Source: Bacteroidales bacterium
GTDB taxonomy: Bacteria; Bacteroidota; Bacteroidia; Bacteroidales; UBA932
Direction: 5' to 3'
Length of the DNA: 14,730 nucleotides
Assembly (NCBI GenBank): GCA_017538685.1
Contig: JAFYIK010000020.1
Coordinates: 1 to 14,730 of the forward strand
Notes under the pieces: generated by a model
Seen by the model: only the letters and a program-made list of their open reading frames with translations
What the model was told of the DNA's origin: nothing
Databases searched by the model: none
Program-made: the position numbers and the translations under genes
Shown: in pieces, positions 7,900 to 14,295 of the stretch
Layout of the letters: each line of letters begins with the position of its first letter
Position numbering within the stretch: position 1 is the stretch's first letter

Positions 7900-8045
7900 T
7901 TTTACACGCTTTTACACACTTTCTGAACAGTTGATACAGTTGCGAGGTTCTGATATTAGGTCTCCGTTGGACTAGGTTTAAATAATTTTACAAAAATAAT
8001 TTTCTGCGATTTTTTTACAATTTGAGCCTTGACAAGATTTTACAA
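7900..8045 (+). repeat. Cluster of five TTTTACA(A/C) direct repeats
   Basis: Exact TTTTACA followed by A or C occurs at 7900-7907, 7910-7917, 7986-7993, 8013-8020 and 8038-8045, all in the same orientation. The last copy lies in the spacer of the plus-strand promoter, so a protein bound there could repress it. Such clusters can be operators or origin iterons. The AT-rich background raises the chance expectation, so this is a suggestion. Confidence 0.35.
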
Positions 8046-8057
8046 ATAAGCTACACT
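8029..8057 (+). promoter_or_regulatory. Sigma70-like promoter on the strand opposite all genes
   Basis: A perfect -35 box TTGACA (8029-8034) is followed by a 17-base spacer and a -10 box TACACT (8052-8057), which keeps the key A at position 2 and T at position 6. Expected transcription start is about 8063-8065, running towards the 3' end of the terminase gene in antisense. No gene on this strand is evident downstream apart from a possible 28-codon reading frame at 8063-8149. Confidence 0.45.
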
Positions 8058-8077
8058 TGAACATGAAACATAAATTT

Positions 8078-8092
8078 GGACCAATTGGGTCC
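8078..8092. repeat. Small inverted repeat GGACC-AATTG-GGTCC
   Basis: A five-base-pair stem with a five-base loop lies about 14 bases downstream of the predicted plus-strand transcription start. No T-tract follows on either strand, so it is not an obvious terminator. It would be the first hairpin of a plus-strand RNA, or it could be a protein-binding palindrome (inner CCAATTGG). Confidence 0.3.
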
Positions 8093-8163
8093 TTGGTGAT
8101 TTCAAGTTCAATAGGTGCTTCCTCTCACCGAGCAAGGCCAAGTCAATAATATTTCAGCCTCCC

Positions 8164-9486
8164 CTAGATACAGGCGAACCGCATAGCGATGTTCAGGGAC
8201 TGTTGGGGAGTGAGTGCCAGCTGTCCGGACTCGTACAGGGCTAACGCCAAGGCGTCCGAGGCATCCGGCGACCGTCCCAGCAGCTCCTTGATTGCCGACT
8301 TGGGACAGAGCAATGTCTTTCCGCTATTGTTGATGTCGTAGGTGGTGAACTGCAGTTCTTCCTTGACCCTTGGGTCGTCTACGTAGAAACCTTCCTCCTT
8401 GATCTTGTCGACAAGGTTGAAGTACATCTCCGCTCTTATGTTGGCGAACTTGTCCTTACCCTTCTCGGAAGGACCAGAACCGAAGTTGATTCCCACGATG
8501 TCGATGTTTGGGAAGGCTCGTTTGAGCATATCGTACACTCCGTTTCCGAATCCGCCGGTCACGTCTATGCGCACTGCGCGGATATCGTGTTTCTTGATTA
8601 GGTCTGAAGCCGCGTTGAACAGGTCGTAGGTGTTGGCCACCTGTACGGAATACTGGTCTACGATGTGGGTGTTGTCGACCACGGTGAACCAGTTATAGTC
8701 CGCGCCGGACCCGGCACAGTCTATACCGAGTCTCTTGATTCCGAACGGCTGTTTCTTGAACGTGGGGTAGTCTATCGCCTTGATGATGCCGAACTGCACG
8801 TCGTCGTCGAGGATTTCCCCCATAATCTCCTGCTGGTACTGCTGGTCGTCCTTGATGGCCTTCTTCTGGAGCTCGTAGTCCTCCTCGTCCAGTTCGGTGT
8901 TGTCGAACATAGTCGCGGTGAACATATCCTTCTCGATGGTCGGGTCCTTGAACCACTTGTTCCAGATGGAGCCTTTCTTTGGGGAAGTACCGTAACGGAT
9001 CCTTGAGCCACCTGCGCCGCGAAGACACGGCGTGACTGTCGAGAGGAGGTTTACCGGGGCGTAGGCGAGCTCGTCGAGTAGGAGAAGGGAGACCTCGGAC
9101 ATACCACGGGTAGAGTCGATAGCCTCGTAGGTGAAGCCGTAGAGCTCTCCCTGGTTGAACTTTATCGACATCTCGGACATATTGACCTCTGGGGTCAGTC
9201 CGGCCTCCCGGAAGCGGTTGCAGATCTCCCTGAAGATGTTGATCTTCAGTGCCTTGTAGTTCTGGGCCATAACCAGCACGCGGCGACCCTGCATGATTTC
9301 GACGAACGCCTCTACCGAGAGGTAGATGGACTTTCCACAGGCTCGTGAGCCGACGATACCGGCTATCTGCTTGGGGGAGTTCTTGGCTGCGAGCTGGTGA
9401 CGCATCAAGTTGACTACAAGACCGTCATCGGTTCTCTCGATGACGGGCCGCTTTTTCTTCTTGCGTGTCTCTACCTGCTCTTCCAT
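8164..9486 (-). CDS. terL: Terminase large subunit (packaging ATPase/nuclease)
   Basis: This enzyme pumps phage DNA into the procapsid and cuts the concatemer. The ATPase half has a Walker A motif GSRACGKS at 46-53, a Walker B LLLLDEL at 134-140 (D138, E139 catalytic) and a coupling motif GTSPKKG at 166-172. The RNase H-like nuclease half shows the expected acidic residues: GIDCAGSGADY with D256, RIDVTGGFGNGV with D308, and SPDASDALALAL with D408 and D411. At 440 residues it is a normal length for this family. Its ATG follows the preceding stop after one base (TAGTATG) with no strong Shine-Dalgarno, indicating translational coupling to the upstream small-subunit candidate. The gene is followed by the large gap. 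Confidence 0.95.
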   Translation of the reverse strand: MEEQVETRKKKKRPVIERTDDGLVVNLMRHQLAAKNSPKQIAGIVGSRACGKSIYLSVEAFVEIMQGRRVLVMAQNYKALKINIFREICNRFREAGLTPEVNMSEMSIKFNQGELYGFTYEAIDSTRGMSEVSLLLLDELAYAPVNLLSTVTPCLRGAGGSRIRYGTSPKKGSIWNKWFKDPTIEKDMFTATMFDNTELDEEDYELQKKAIKDDQQYQQEIMGEILDDDVQFGIIKAIDYPTFKKQPFGIKRLGIDCAGSGADYNWFTVVDNTHIVDQYSVQVANTYDLFNAASDLIKKHDIRAVRIDVTGGFGNGVYDMLKRAFPNIDIVGINFGSGPSEKGKDKFANIRAEMYFNLVDKIKEEGFYVDDPRVKEELQFTTYDINNSGKTLLCPKSAIKELLGRSPDASDALALALYESGQLALTPQQSLNIAMRFACI

Positions 9487-9487
9487 A

Positions 9488-9928
9488 CTAGATCTGCACT
9501 ATTGAAATCTTGAGTTCCTTGTTTCCGTCGCACGCGGTCACGTCGGTCTGTTTCGGCTTGGGCGACCAGTGGTCCGGGTCCCTGCGTTCCATCACGTCTA
9601 GGAGGAGCTTGGCCGACTTGGCGTTTCGCTCCATAAGCATCGACTTGGTGAGGTCTGCGCGTACGAGCACCGTCATCTCGTCGAAGAGGCGGTCCCATTC
9701 GGCCTTGTCCTCGTCGTAGGGTTCGATCGACGTGCCGGTCGGTGCTTCGCGGCGGACGACGAGGTACCACTCGTCAGCCGAGTTGCAGCTGACGATGCCC
9801 AGGGAACAGCGGCGGAGCCTGGCGGTGTCCCTCTTGATTGTAGAGGTACCCGCAGTGACCGTCACGGAGTCTTCCCAGAGTTCGGGACCCTTGGCGAACA
9901 TCTTTTTCGCGAAGTCGACGAGTTTCAT
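9488..9928 (-). CDS. Candidate terminase small subunit, 146 aa
   Basis: The gene lies directly before terL, separated by one base, the usual place for the DNA-recognition subunit. The C-terminal part (AKLLLDVMERRDPDHWSPKP at about 105-124, then KELKISIVQI) resembles the tail of many small terminase subunits, where a helix of the form LLxxRxPxxW is followed by a short Glu/Lys-Ile strand that contacts the large subunit. The N-terminal half (KLVDFAKKMFAKGPELWEDS, then KRDTARLRRCSLGIVS) is basic but I cannot point to a clear helix-turn-helix. The start is supported by GGAGG six bases upstream. Assignment rests mainly on position and the C-terminal pattern. Confidence 0.5.
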   Translation of the reverse strand: MKLVDFAKKMFAKGPELWEDSVTVTAGTSTIKRDTARLRRCSLGIVSCNSADEWYLVVRREAPTGTSIEPYDEDKAEWDRLFDEMTVLVRADLTKSMLMERNAKSAKLLLDVMERRDPDHWSPKPKQTDVTACDGNKELKISIVQI

Positions 9929-9936
9929 ACCGCCTC

Positions 9937-10200
9937 CTAGTCGATGACCTCGGCCTCGACGGTTTCGACGGTGTTGTGGTCACGTGCGAGGATGTCGGGC
10001 TTGGGCTCTGCCAGTCGGGCGATGACGGCCTTGACGTGCTCGAAAGTCGTGACCTTGGCCGCGAGGCGGCAACGGTGGTCACAGATCTCGATTGGGGAGT
10101 CGATCTCGAACTGGGCGTAGACCTTCTTGGGGAGCTTCAGCTTGTCATTGGGGACGATGTAGCTGAACTTTGCGGTGGTGTAGATGGTGTAGGTAGTCAT
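9937..10200 (-). CDS. Unknown small protein, 87 aa
   Basis: I do not recognise it. It appears to be a small alpha/beta protein: an N-terminal strand-rich part (TYTIYTTAKFSYIVPNDK), a Cys/His pair in CDHRCRL at about 40-46, and a helix (FEHVKAVIARLAEP) before an acidic tail ending in VEAEVID. There is no membrane segment. An AAGGA Shine-Dalgarno precedes the ATG at 10200. It lies eight bases before the small-terminase candidate (TAGGAGGCGGTATG), so it belongs to the packaging operon. A role in packaging or in DNA binding would be guesswork. Confidence 0.6.
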   Translation of the reverse strand: MTTYTIYTTAKFSYIVPNDKLKLPKKVYAQFEIDSPIEICDHRCRLAAKVTTFEHVKAVIARLAEPKPDILARDHNTVETVEAEVID

Positions 10201-10222
10201 TTCCGTATCCTTTGTAGGTTTG

Positions 10223-11098
10223 TTACTTGATATCTTGCGTGGAGACGAGACGGTTGTATGTCTTCTCGAAGTCGCGCATCAGCTGCGGGTCGCCGGTGTC
10301 GTTCACGCGGTCGCGTAGGCGTACCAGGGCTTGCTTGTCCTCGAAGGTCTCCAGCTTGGGCATCGACTTGAAATACTCGAACATATTGAGGTTTTCTGGG
10401 TCGTGGTTGGTGCGGAGTAGGTCGGCTGCGGCCTGACGACGTTCGCGGCGGTTGTTGTGGATTATACGATCGCGGCGGAACGCCTCGGATTCCGGGCCGG
10501 CGGCCTCGATTATGTCGCCGAACTTGTCGACGAGCTCGTCAGTGTCGGCTCCGGTCTTGTTGAGGTAGTTGATCCACTGGTTGTAGTCGCGGACACCGAA
10601 CACGGACGCATCCGGGACCTTGTCCATAGCTCGCATTTCGCGGTCAATGGCCAAGTCAGTCGGAGTGATGTTGCTGAGGTAGCGGCGGAAGAGAGTTGGG
10701 TTGGGGGCCTCCACACCGGGCTGGGAGCGCATTACGTGGTCTTCGAGGACCGCGAGGCTGCGCTTGGCGTCGTCGGTGAGCTCACCGGCCTTGCTGGCCT
10801 TGGCGAGTGCCTTCTTGAGGACAGGCGGGAACATCACGGACAGCGGAGCTACGTCCACGAAGTCGAGTGCTTCCACTTCCTCGCCCGGAGTCATAGCCGT
10901 GTAGTAGAGGTTGGCACCCGGCACGACGTCGCGTACGAGACCCATCACCTTGTCGGCAGGAGCCTCGGCCTCGTCATAGTGCGGTAAAGGGTTATTCACG
11001 ACTTCGGAACCGATAGCCGCGAGGATATCCTTGATTGTCGGGGTCTGCTCCCTGTAAGCTGCCGACACGGCAGTCTTGTCTCTGTCATTCATTGCCAT
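10223..11098 (-). CDS. Unknown protein, 291 aa, first gene of the packaging block
   Basis: I do not recognise a family. The sequence is mainly helical and acidic. Residues 55-95 hold a less polar stretch (VRDVVPGANLYYTAMTPGEE, then DFVDVAPLSVMFPPVLKKAL) of the kind found in some packaged virion proteins, and there is a basic segment RRDRIIHNNRRERRQAAADL near 210-230. It starts a new unit: the gap to the previous gene is 49 bases and holds CTAATTTAA 23 bases before the ATG, followed by TAGGAGGAG. The ATG at 11098 lies about 11 bases after that site; an in-frame ATG two codons later is an alternative. Possible roles include scaffold, internal virion or packaging accessory protein. Confidence 0.65.
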   Translation of the reverse strand: MAMNDRDKTAVSAAYREQTPTIKDILAAIGSEVVNNPLPHYDEAEAPADKVMGLVRDVVPGANLYYTAMTPGEEVEALDFVDVAPLSVMFPPVLKKALAKASKAGELTDDAKRSLAVLEDHVMRSQPGVEAPNPTLFRRYLSNITPTDLAIDREMRAMDKVPDASVFGVRDYNQWINYLNKTGADTDELVDKFGDIIEAAGPESEAFRRDRIIHNNRRERRQAAADLLRTNHDPENLNMFEYFKSMPKLETFEDKQALVRLRDRVNDTGDPQLMRDFEKTYNRLVSTQDIK

Positions 11099-11121
11099 AA
11101 TGGGATAATCTCCTCCTACAT

Positions 11122-11130
11122 TTAAATTAG
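11122..11130 (-). promoter_or_regulatory. CTAATTTAA motif, copy 3
   Basis: This copy is in the 49-base gap between the DUF1353 gene and the 291-residue gene. The minus strand reads CTAATTTAAATGTAGGAGG, so the motif is four bases before the Shine-Dalgarno, the same arrangement as the copy at 4116-4124. Here it is not part of a stop codon, which argues against it being a by-product of gene ends. Confidence 0.45.
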
Positions 11131-11147
11131 GCGGATATTGCGGCGGT

Positions 11148-11585
11148 CTACCACCGGACGTACTTCACGAACGGCGCACAGCCGAAGTTGTCGTTCTCCT
11201 TGCCGTAGTGCTTGCTTGCGAACTTGTTCACCGCGAAACACACCGTAGAGGCGCGTAGACGGTTCAATCCGGCGTCCCTGAGCAGACCACGGAGCAAGTC
11301 GTCGGCGTGCTCCCTAGATAGGCATTCCGAGGCGTACGAGGCATCGTGGAGCGCGTAGGCAAGGTTGATTACCGGATTGTCGTCCGACCAGGATGGCACG
11401 AACCACTGAAACGCCTTGGGGACGGATCCACCGTCGCACCGGAACCCCGGTAGCAGACGGAACGAGTGCCACCTGGCTTCGTCGTCCATAATATCGGCGC
11501 AGATGTCGTCAGTCGCTTGCCAGAGGCCGTCGACCTTGGCCCAGGCGCGTTCGTTTTCGTAGTGTCTAAGGTAGAAGTGCATCAT
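11148..11585 (-). CDS. DUF1353-family phage protein, 145 aa
   Basis: The family pattern is clear: GFRCDGGSVPKAF at 47-59 corresponds to the conserved GF-x-(T/C)DG-x-SVP motif, followed by ALHDASY at 78-84 (the conserved HD pair) and a helix HADDLLRGLL at 93-102. DUF1353 proteins are common in tailed phages, often near tail or lysis genes; their biochemical role is not established, though the conserved Asp/His residues suggest metal binding or hydrolysis. The ATG at 11585 overlaps the preceding stop (ATGA); a second ATG follows directly and could be the true start. It is the last gene of the accessory cassette. Length is typical for the family. Confidence 0.75.
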   Translation of the reverse strand: MMHFYLRHYENERAWAKVDGLWQATDDICADIMDDEARWHSFRLLPGFRCDGGSVPKAFQWFVPSWSDDNPVINLAYALHDASYASECLSREHADDLLRGLLRDAGLNRLRASTVCFAVNKFASKHYGKENDNFGCAPFVKYVRW

Positions 11586-11668
11586 TCACCCCAGTCGTTG
11601 AGGTCGAACAGCGCATAGCCGAGGAAAATCACTGCAGCGGCTACCGAGAGCGTAATGAGTGCCTTCAT
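11582..11668 (-). CDS. 28-residue single-membrane-span protein
   Basis: This tiny gene fits exactly between two others: its ATG overlaps the stop of the GT-B gene by one base (TGATG) and its own stop overlaps the start of the DUF1353 gene (ATGA). AAGGGGG lies about nine bases upstream. The product begins MK, continues with a hydrophobic segment ALITLSVAAAVIFLGYALF and ends in a polar acidic tail DLNDWGE, predicting one membrane helix with the N-terminus inside. It is too short for a classical holin. It could be a lysis regulator, a membrane anchor for the glycosyltransferases or a lipid-A-type accessory factor. Reality is supported by the interlocked overlaps and membrane-like composition. 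Confidence 0.6.
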   Translation of the reverse strand: MKALITLSVAAAVIFLGYALFDLNDWGE

Positions 11669-12684
11669 CAGAGGACCCCCTTGACGATGTCGGTGTACTC
11701 GTCGATATGGTCGTCGGCCCAACGCTTCGAGAGGTAGTCGTACTGGTATTCGAGGATTTCGCCGTAGTGCGACTTCGCGTTCTCGACGATGGCCTTTATT
11801 TCGCCGATAGAGGCGTTCTGGGGCAGTTTCTGCATCGGGTGGGCATTGGTGTAGGGAGAGCCTACAAAGTCGCCCACGAGGCAAACGCGACCAACTGCGC
11901 AGCTTTCCAGGTACTTCAGGTCGCTCTTCATCATGTTGAACTTGTTCGGCTGGAGCGGAGCGAGCGTGAATTTGGCGTATCTGGTGTTGTTGTACAGTTC
12001 CTTTGCGTAGGTCTGGATCCCAGTCCAACCAGCCTCAAGGTGACAATACTTGAAGAACCACGGTTTCTGGTCGCCCTGGAACAGCGTCTTGTTCTGGGAG
12101 AGGAAATTAGCGAGAGGTATGTCGAAGTCGCCGTACTGCTTCTTCTCGTTGTTGTAGTGGGACATCGACCCGGAGTAGAAGAACGTGTCGTCGCTGGGAA
12201 TCGCAACGGTTTTGTCAAACCACCAGTCGTTGGCCGTCAGGTAGTTAGGTATAACCACGATGCGGTCGGCAGGTATGAATCTGGCCATTTCGGCCTTCAA
12301 TGTTTCACATGAAACAGTCACCAGGTCGGCGGCCTCCGCCAACAAGTCGGTAAGCGCGTCAGCGGCGACAGAGATCTGCGGATTGTTCAGGAAGACGTTG
12401 TAGTTGTGCAGCTTTCCGTCTACGGGAGTCCAGAGCATATCGTCGTAGTCGATGATGAACTTGGTGTGGTTCTTCTCCTTGTAGTTGACGATGGCCTGTA
12501 GAGACTTGCGGTCGACGATGCGCTGGGTGATTGTCACGTCCTGATGGGCGTTGACTAGGTTGAGCGGTCCCATATAGAGAGGACAGATCTCGCCGTAGGA
12601 CAGCTGCATAAGACGCTGCCAGGTCAGGAGGCGGTAGTAGCCGCAGCCTCCGAGGTCGGACGGTACGAACAGTGCGTTGATCAT
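11668..12684 (-). CDS. GT-B fold glycosyltransferase (GT4-like), 338 aa
   Basis: It is predicted to transfer a sugar from a nucleotide-sugar donor. The N-terminal domain begins with the glycine-rich loop SDLGGCGYYRL at 9-19, which in GT-B enzymes lies near the donor phosphates. FIIDYDDMLW follows at 76-85, ADLVTVS at 119-125 and VIPNYL at 134-139, the junction to the second domain. The C-terminal domain has LAPLQPNKFNMMKSDLKYLE (231-250), where KSDLKYLE matches the usual K(S/D)-x-LK-x-(L/M)E segment of family 1/4 enzymes, then SPYTN. I chose the ATG at 12684, which has AGGAG five bases upstream; an ATG five codons earlier lacks one. It follows the DUF4422 gene by eight bases, so the two may act in one pathway, on host surface glycan or virion protein. 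Confidence 0.85.
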   Translation of the reverse strand: MINALFVPSDLGGCGYYRLLTWQRLMQLSYGEICPLYMGPLNLVNAHQDVTITQRIVDRKSLQAIVNYKEKNHTKFIIDYDDMLWTPVDGKLHNYNVFLNNPQISVAADALTDLLAEAADLVTVSCETLKAEMARFIPADRIVVIPNYLTANDWWFDKTVAIPSDDTFFYSGSMSHYNNEKKQYGDFDIPLANFLSQNKTLFQGDQKPWFFKYCHLEAGWTGIQTYAKELYNNTRYAKFTLAPLQPNKFNMMKSDLKYLESCAVGRVCLVGDFVGSPYTNAHPMQKLPQNASIGEIKAIVENAKSHYGEILEYQYDYLSKRWADDHIDEYTDIVKGVL

Positions 12685-12692
12685 TTTGACTC

Positions 12693-13301
12693 CTAGCACG
12701 GCGTTACAACCGTGGCTGTATAAATTTTGTTACAATGTGTGTCGATGATGTACGGCGTGAGGATTGTCTCAGCGAAGTACGATATCACGGCGCGGGACAG
12801 CCGCTTCTCGTGCAGCATCTCGTCGATGTAGGCGAACTCGTGCTCCATCATCTCAACAAACTTAGTCGGCTTGGCGATGAACATATTGCAGCCGTAGTGT
12901 AGGCTCCCGTTGGCCTGGTCGGCCAGTTCGGGCCACTTCTCGACCCATTTGGACGCCTGGGCGAAGTAGTCGATGCCGTACCGGGAGCATCCGTGGAGGC
13001 ACGTGAGGTTGGTCAGGTTGCCGTACGGGCCGTGCTGGTTCTTGACGATGACGTCGTACTCCTCCAGAATGACGCGTTTCTGGGCCTCTGTGAGGAGGAA
13101 TGCGCGGCGGTAGTGTTCTAGGCCAGCCAGGTCGCCACCGGCCAGCAGAGAGCGGTTATCGAGCAAATAACGGCATCCGCACAGCTCGTTGTAGTAGAAG
13201 CTGTACGCGTCGTCCTCGTGATACACGACCGTCTTGCAGCCGTACGTCGCCCCGGACATAAAGGGGAATGAATCTGTTCTGCTACCTACGACTGCGATCA
13301 T
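12693..13301 (-). CDS. DUF4422-type glycosyltransferase, 202 aa
   Basis: The core signature of DUF4422 capsular polysaccharide enzymes is plain: NELCGCRYLL at 38-47 (in place of the ELT-x-LYW helix), GLEHYRRAF at 60-68, the following YDVIV at 82-86, and CNMFIAKPTKF at 138-148, then a helix leading to YFAETILTPYII (175-186). The family resembles GT-A glycosyltransferases that work on surface polysaccharides. The protein is a little shorter than usual (about 250), mainly at the N-terminus. The ATG at 13301 overlaps the previous stop in ATGA; reading further upstream in this frame gives only a low-complexity shadow of the cysteine-rich gene. In a phage it may alter host surface sugars or decorate virions; this is inferred. 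Confidence 0.8.
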   Translation of the reverse strand: MIAVVGSRTDSFPFMSGATYGCKTVVYHEDDAYSFYYNELCGCRYLLDNRSLLAGGDLAGLEHYRRAFLLTEAQKRVILEEYDVIVKNQHGPYGNLTNLTCLHGCSRYGIDYFAQASKWVEKWPELADQANGSLHYGCNMFIAKPTKFVEMMEHEFAYIDEMLHEKRLSRAVISYFAETILTPYIIDTHCNKIYTATVVTPC

Positions 13302-13528
13302 AATTTTGCGAAGTCCTTCATGAAGATGTTGCACTTGTCCTCGTGTTCCTTCTGCGCCTTCTGGGCGTCCTCCTCCTTGACGAGCCGCTTCACGCAGCAG
13401 TTGAAGCACTCGTTGCTGAGGTCGGCGACATGCGCGATGCAGGTGCGGACGCAGTGGCATGTGTTGCATGTGCCCTTGTGCCCCTGCGCCTGGAAGGCGC
13501 GGTAGAGGTTCCTGGCGTGTTCTACCAT
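13298..13528 (-). CDS. Cysteine-rich small protein, probable zinc binder, 76 aa
   Basis: Eight cysteines occur in 76 residues, in two clusters: C21, C24, C26, C30 (CNTCHCVRTC) with H25 and H33 near, and C41, C44, C45 (CFNCC), plus a lone C66. This spacing suggests one or two zinc sites, though it fits no finger family that I can name. The rest is a charged helix (KRLVKEEDAQKAQKEHEDKC). The start at 13528 follows GGAGG and is one base after the previous stop (TAAAATG). The stop overlaps the DUF4422 start by four bases, so the two products are made together. It could be a DNA- or protein-binding adaptor; no function is assigned. Confidence 0.7.
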   Translation of the reverse strand: MVEHARNLYRAFQAQGHKGTCNTCHCVRTCIAHVADLSNECFNCCVKRLVKEEDAQKAQKEHEDKCNIFMKDFAKL

Positions 13529-13529
13529 T

Positions 13530-13949
13530 TTATGCCTCCGGTTTAATCGGGGTGAATGTTTTGGCCGCTTTCCAAGCATTGTTAAGGTCTTTCCACTCGG
13601 TATGCAGCTTGATTTCCTCGTCGGTAGCGTCGCGGACAAGCAGACACGGCGGATAACCAAGCATGGTAAGCTGGTTGTGAAGACAGCTTAGTTCGCGTCC
13701 GCTCATTACAGCTTCTTGTCCGAGAAACTGAACGAAATACATACGAGACATCTCTTCATTAAAGCGACGCTCTTCTTCTGTCTGACCAGCGGCGAGTTCG
13801 GCCTCGGTTTTAAGGTGCCGGTGGAAACCGCAGTCGGAAAGCAAGGCTTCGATCCGGTCGAACGGTGTTATGGGTGCGTCGTTGGTTGCGTAGTGTTCTT
13901 CAAGACACTTTACGGCATCTTGCTTCACGATGTAATTAAAAAGTGACAT
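13530..13949 (-). CDS. Unknown protein, 139 aa
   Basis: I do not recognise it. It is a soluble, mainly helical protein with an acidic centre (AELAAGQTEEERRFNEEMSRMY) and a mixed C-terminal part. It has four cysteines and no membrane segment. AAGGAG lies seven bases before the ATG at 13949, ten bases after the preceding gene. The stop is followed one base later by the cysteine-rich gene. It probably belongs to the same transcription unit as its small neighbours. Confidence 0.65.
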   Translation of the reverse strand: MSLFNYIVKQDAVKCLEEHYATNDAPITPFDRIEALLSDCGFHRHLKTEAELAAGQTEEERRFNEEMSRMYFVQFLGQEAVMSGRELSCLHNQLTMLGYPPCLLVRDATDEEIKLHTEWKDLNNAWKAAKTFTPIKPEA

Positions 13950-13959
13950 ATTCAGCTCC

Positions 13960-14295
13960 TTATATTGCGGCTTTCGCCCTGAAATCCCAGCCTTTCATCT
14001 CGACGGCGTGGTTATCGATTACCCAGTAAGGTACGAGGCGGACGACCGGGTTGAAGTCCAGTTCGCCAAGGTCGAGACGGATTGCGTCGGGTTTTGCGCC
14101 CAGCAAAGCGTCGCGGCTGTTCTCGAAGGCCGAGTCGACGGCGGAACGGACCATACCGACGGTAAGCTCCCCGTTGTCGCTGCTCAGACCAGGAACTGCG
14201 TCCAGCAGCCGAGTCTTGGCCGTGTCGAGGTCGCCGTCGGTCATAACCATACAGTTGCTGAGGCACTGCCAGAGTCCGTACTCGTCGATTCTCAT
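13960..14295 (-). CDS. Unknown protein, 111 aa
   Basis: No family is recognised. The N-terminal two thirds looks helical (TAKTRLLDAVPGLSS, then VGMVRSAVDSAFENSRDALL), followed by a strand-like end (IRLDLGELDFNPVVRLVPYW) and a short basic C-terminus. There is no signal peptide or membrane span. The ATG shares one base with the stop of the preceding gene (TAATG), so it is translationally coupled to the 84-residue gene. Its place at the head of the cassette with three other unknown genes gives no functional hint. Confidence 0.62.
   Translation of the reverse strand: MRIDEYGLWQCLSNCMVMTDGDLDTAKTRLLDAVPGLSSDNGELTVGMVRSAVDSAFENSRDALLGAKPDAIRLDLGELDFNPVVRLVPYWVIDNHAVEMKGWDFRAKAAI

Larger units (their letters stand above)
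7825..8163. other. Main intergenic region (339 bases), AT-rich
   Basis: This is the only large gap in the window. It lies between the terminase large-subunit stop and the sigma-like gene. It has no long reading frame on either strand and is much more AT-rich than the flanking genes. It contains a plus-strand sigma70-like promoter, five TTTTACA repeats, a CGCGACTTCGCG hairpin, a second small hairpin at 8078-8092 and a tandem CAGTTG at 7928-7943. I see no clear rho-independent terminator for terminase transcripts. On the minus strand I can only find weak promoter candidates, for example TTGTAA near 8020 with a TATTTT box about 16 bases further on. Confidence 0.7.

Noticed and set aside
8078..8092. 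Rho-independent terminator after terL
   Set aside because: The hairpin is only five base pairs and is not followed by a T-tract on either strand.
11582..12028. 148-codon minus-strand frame ending in the micro-protein
   Set aside because: Its first 120 codons are an Arg/Pro-rich shadow of the GT-B gene. Only the last 28 codons, with their own ATG and Shine-Dalgarno, look real.
12693..13469. Longer start for the DUF4422 gene
   Set aside because: The extra N-terminus reads the cysteine-rich gene in the wrong frame and is Arg/Gln-rich; the ATGA overlap at 13301 gives a start that fits the family.
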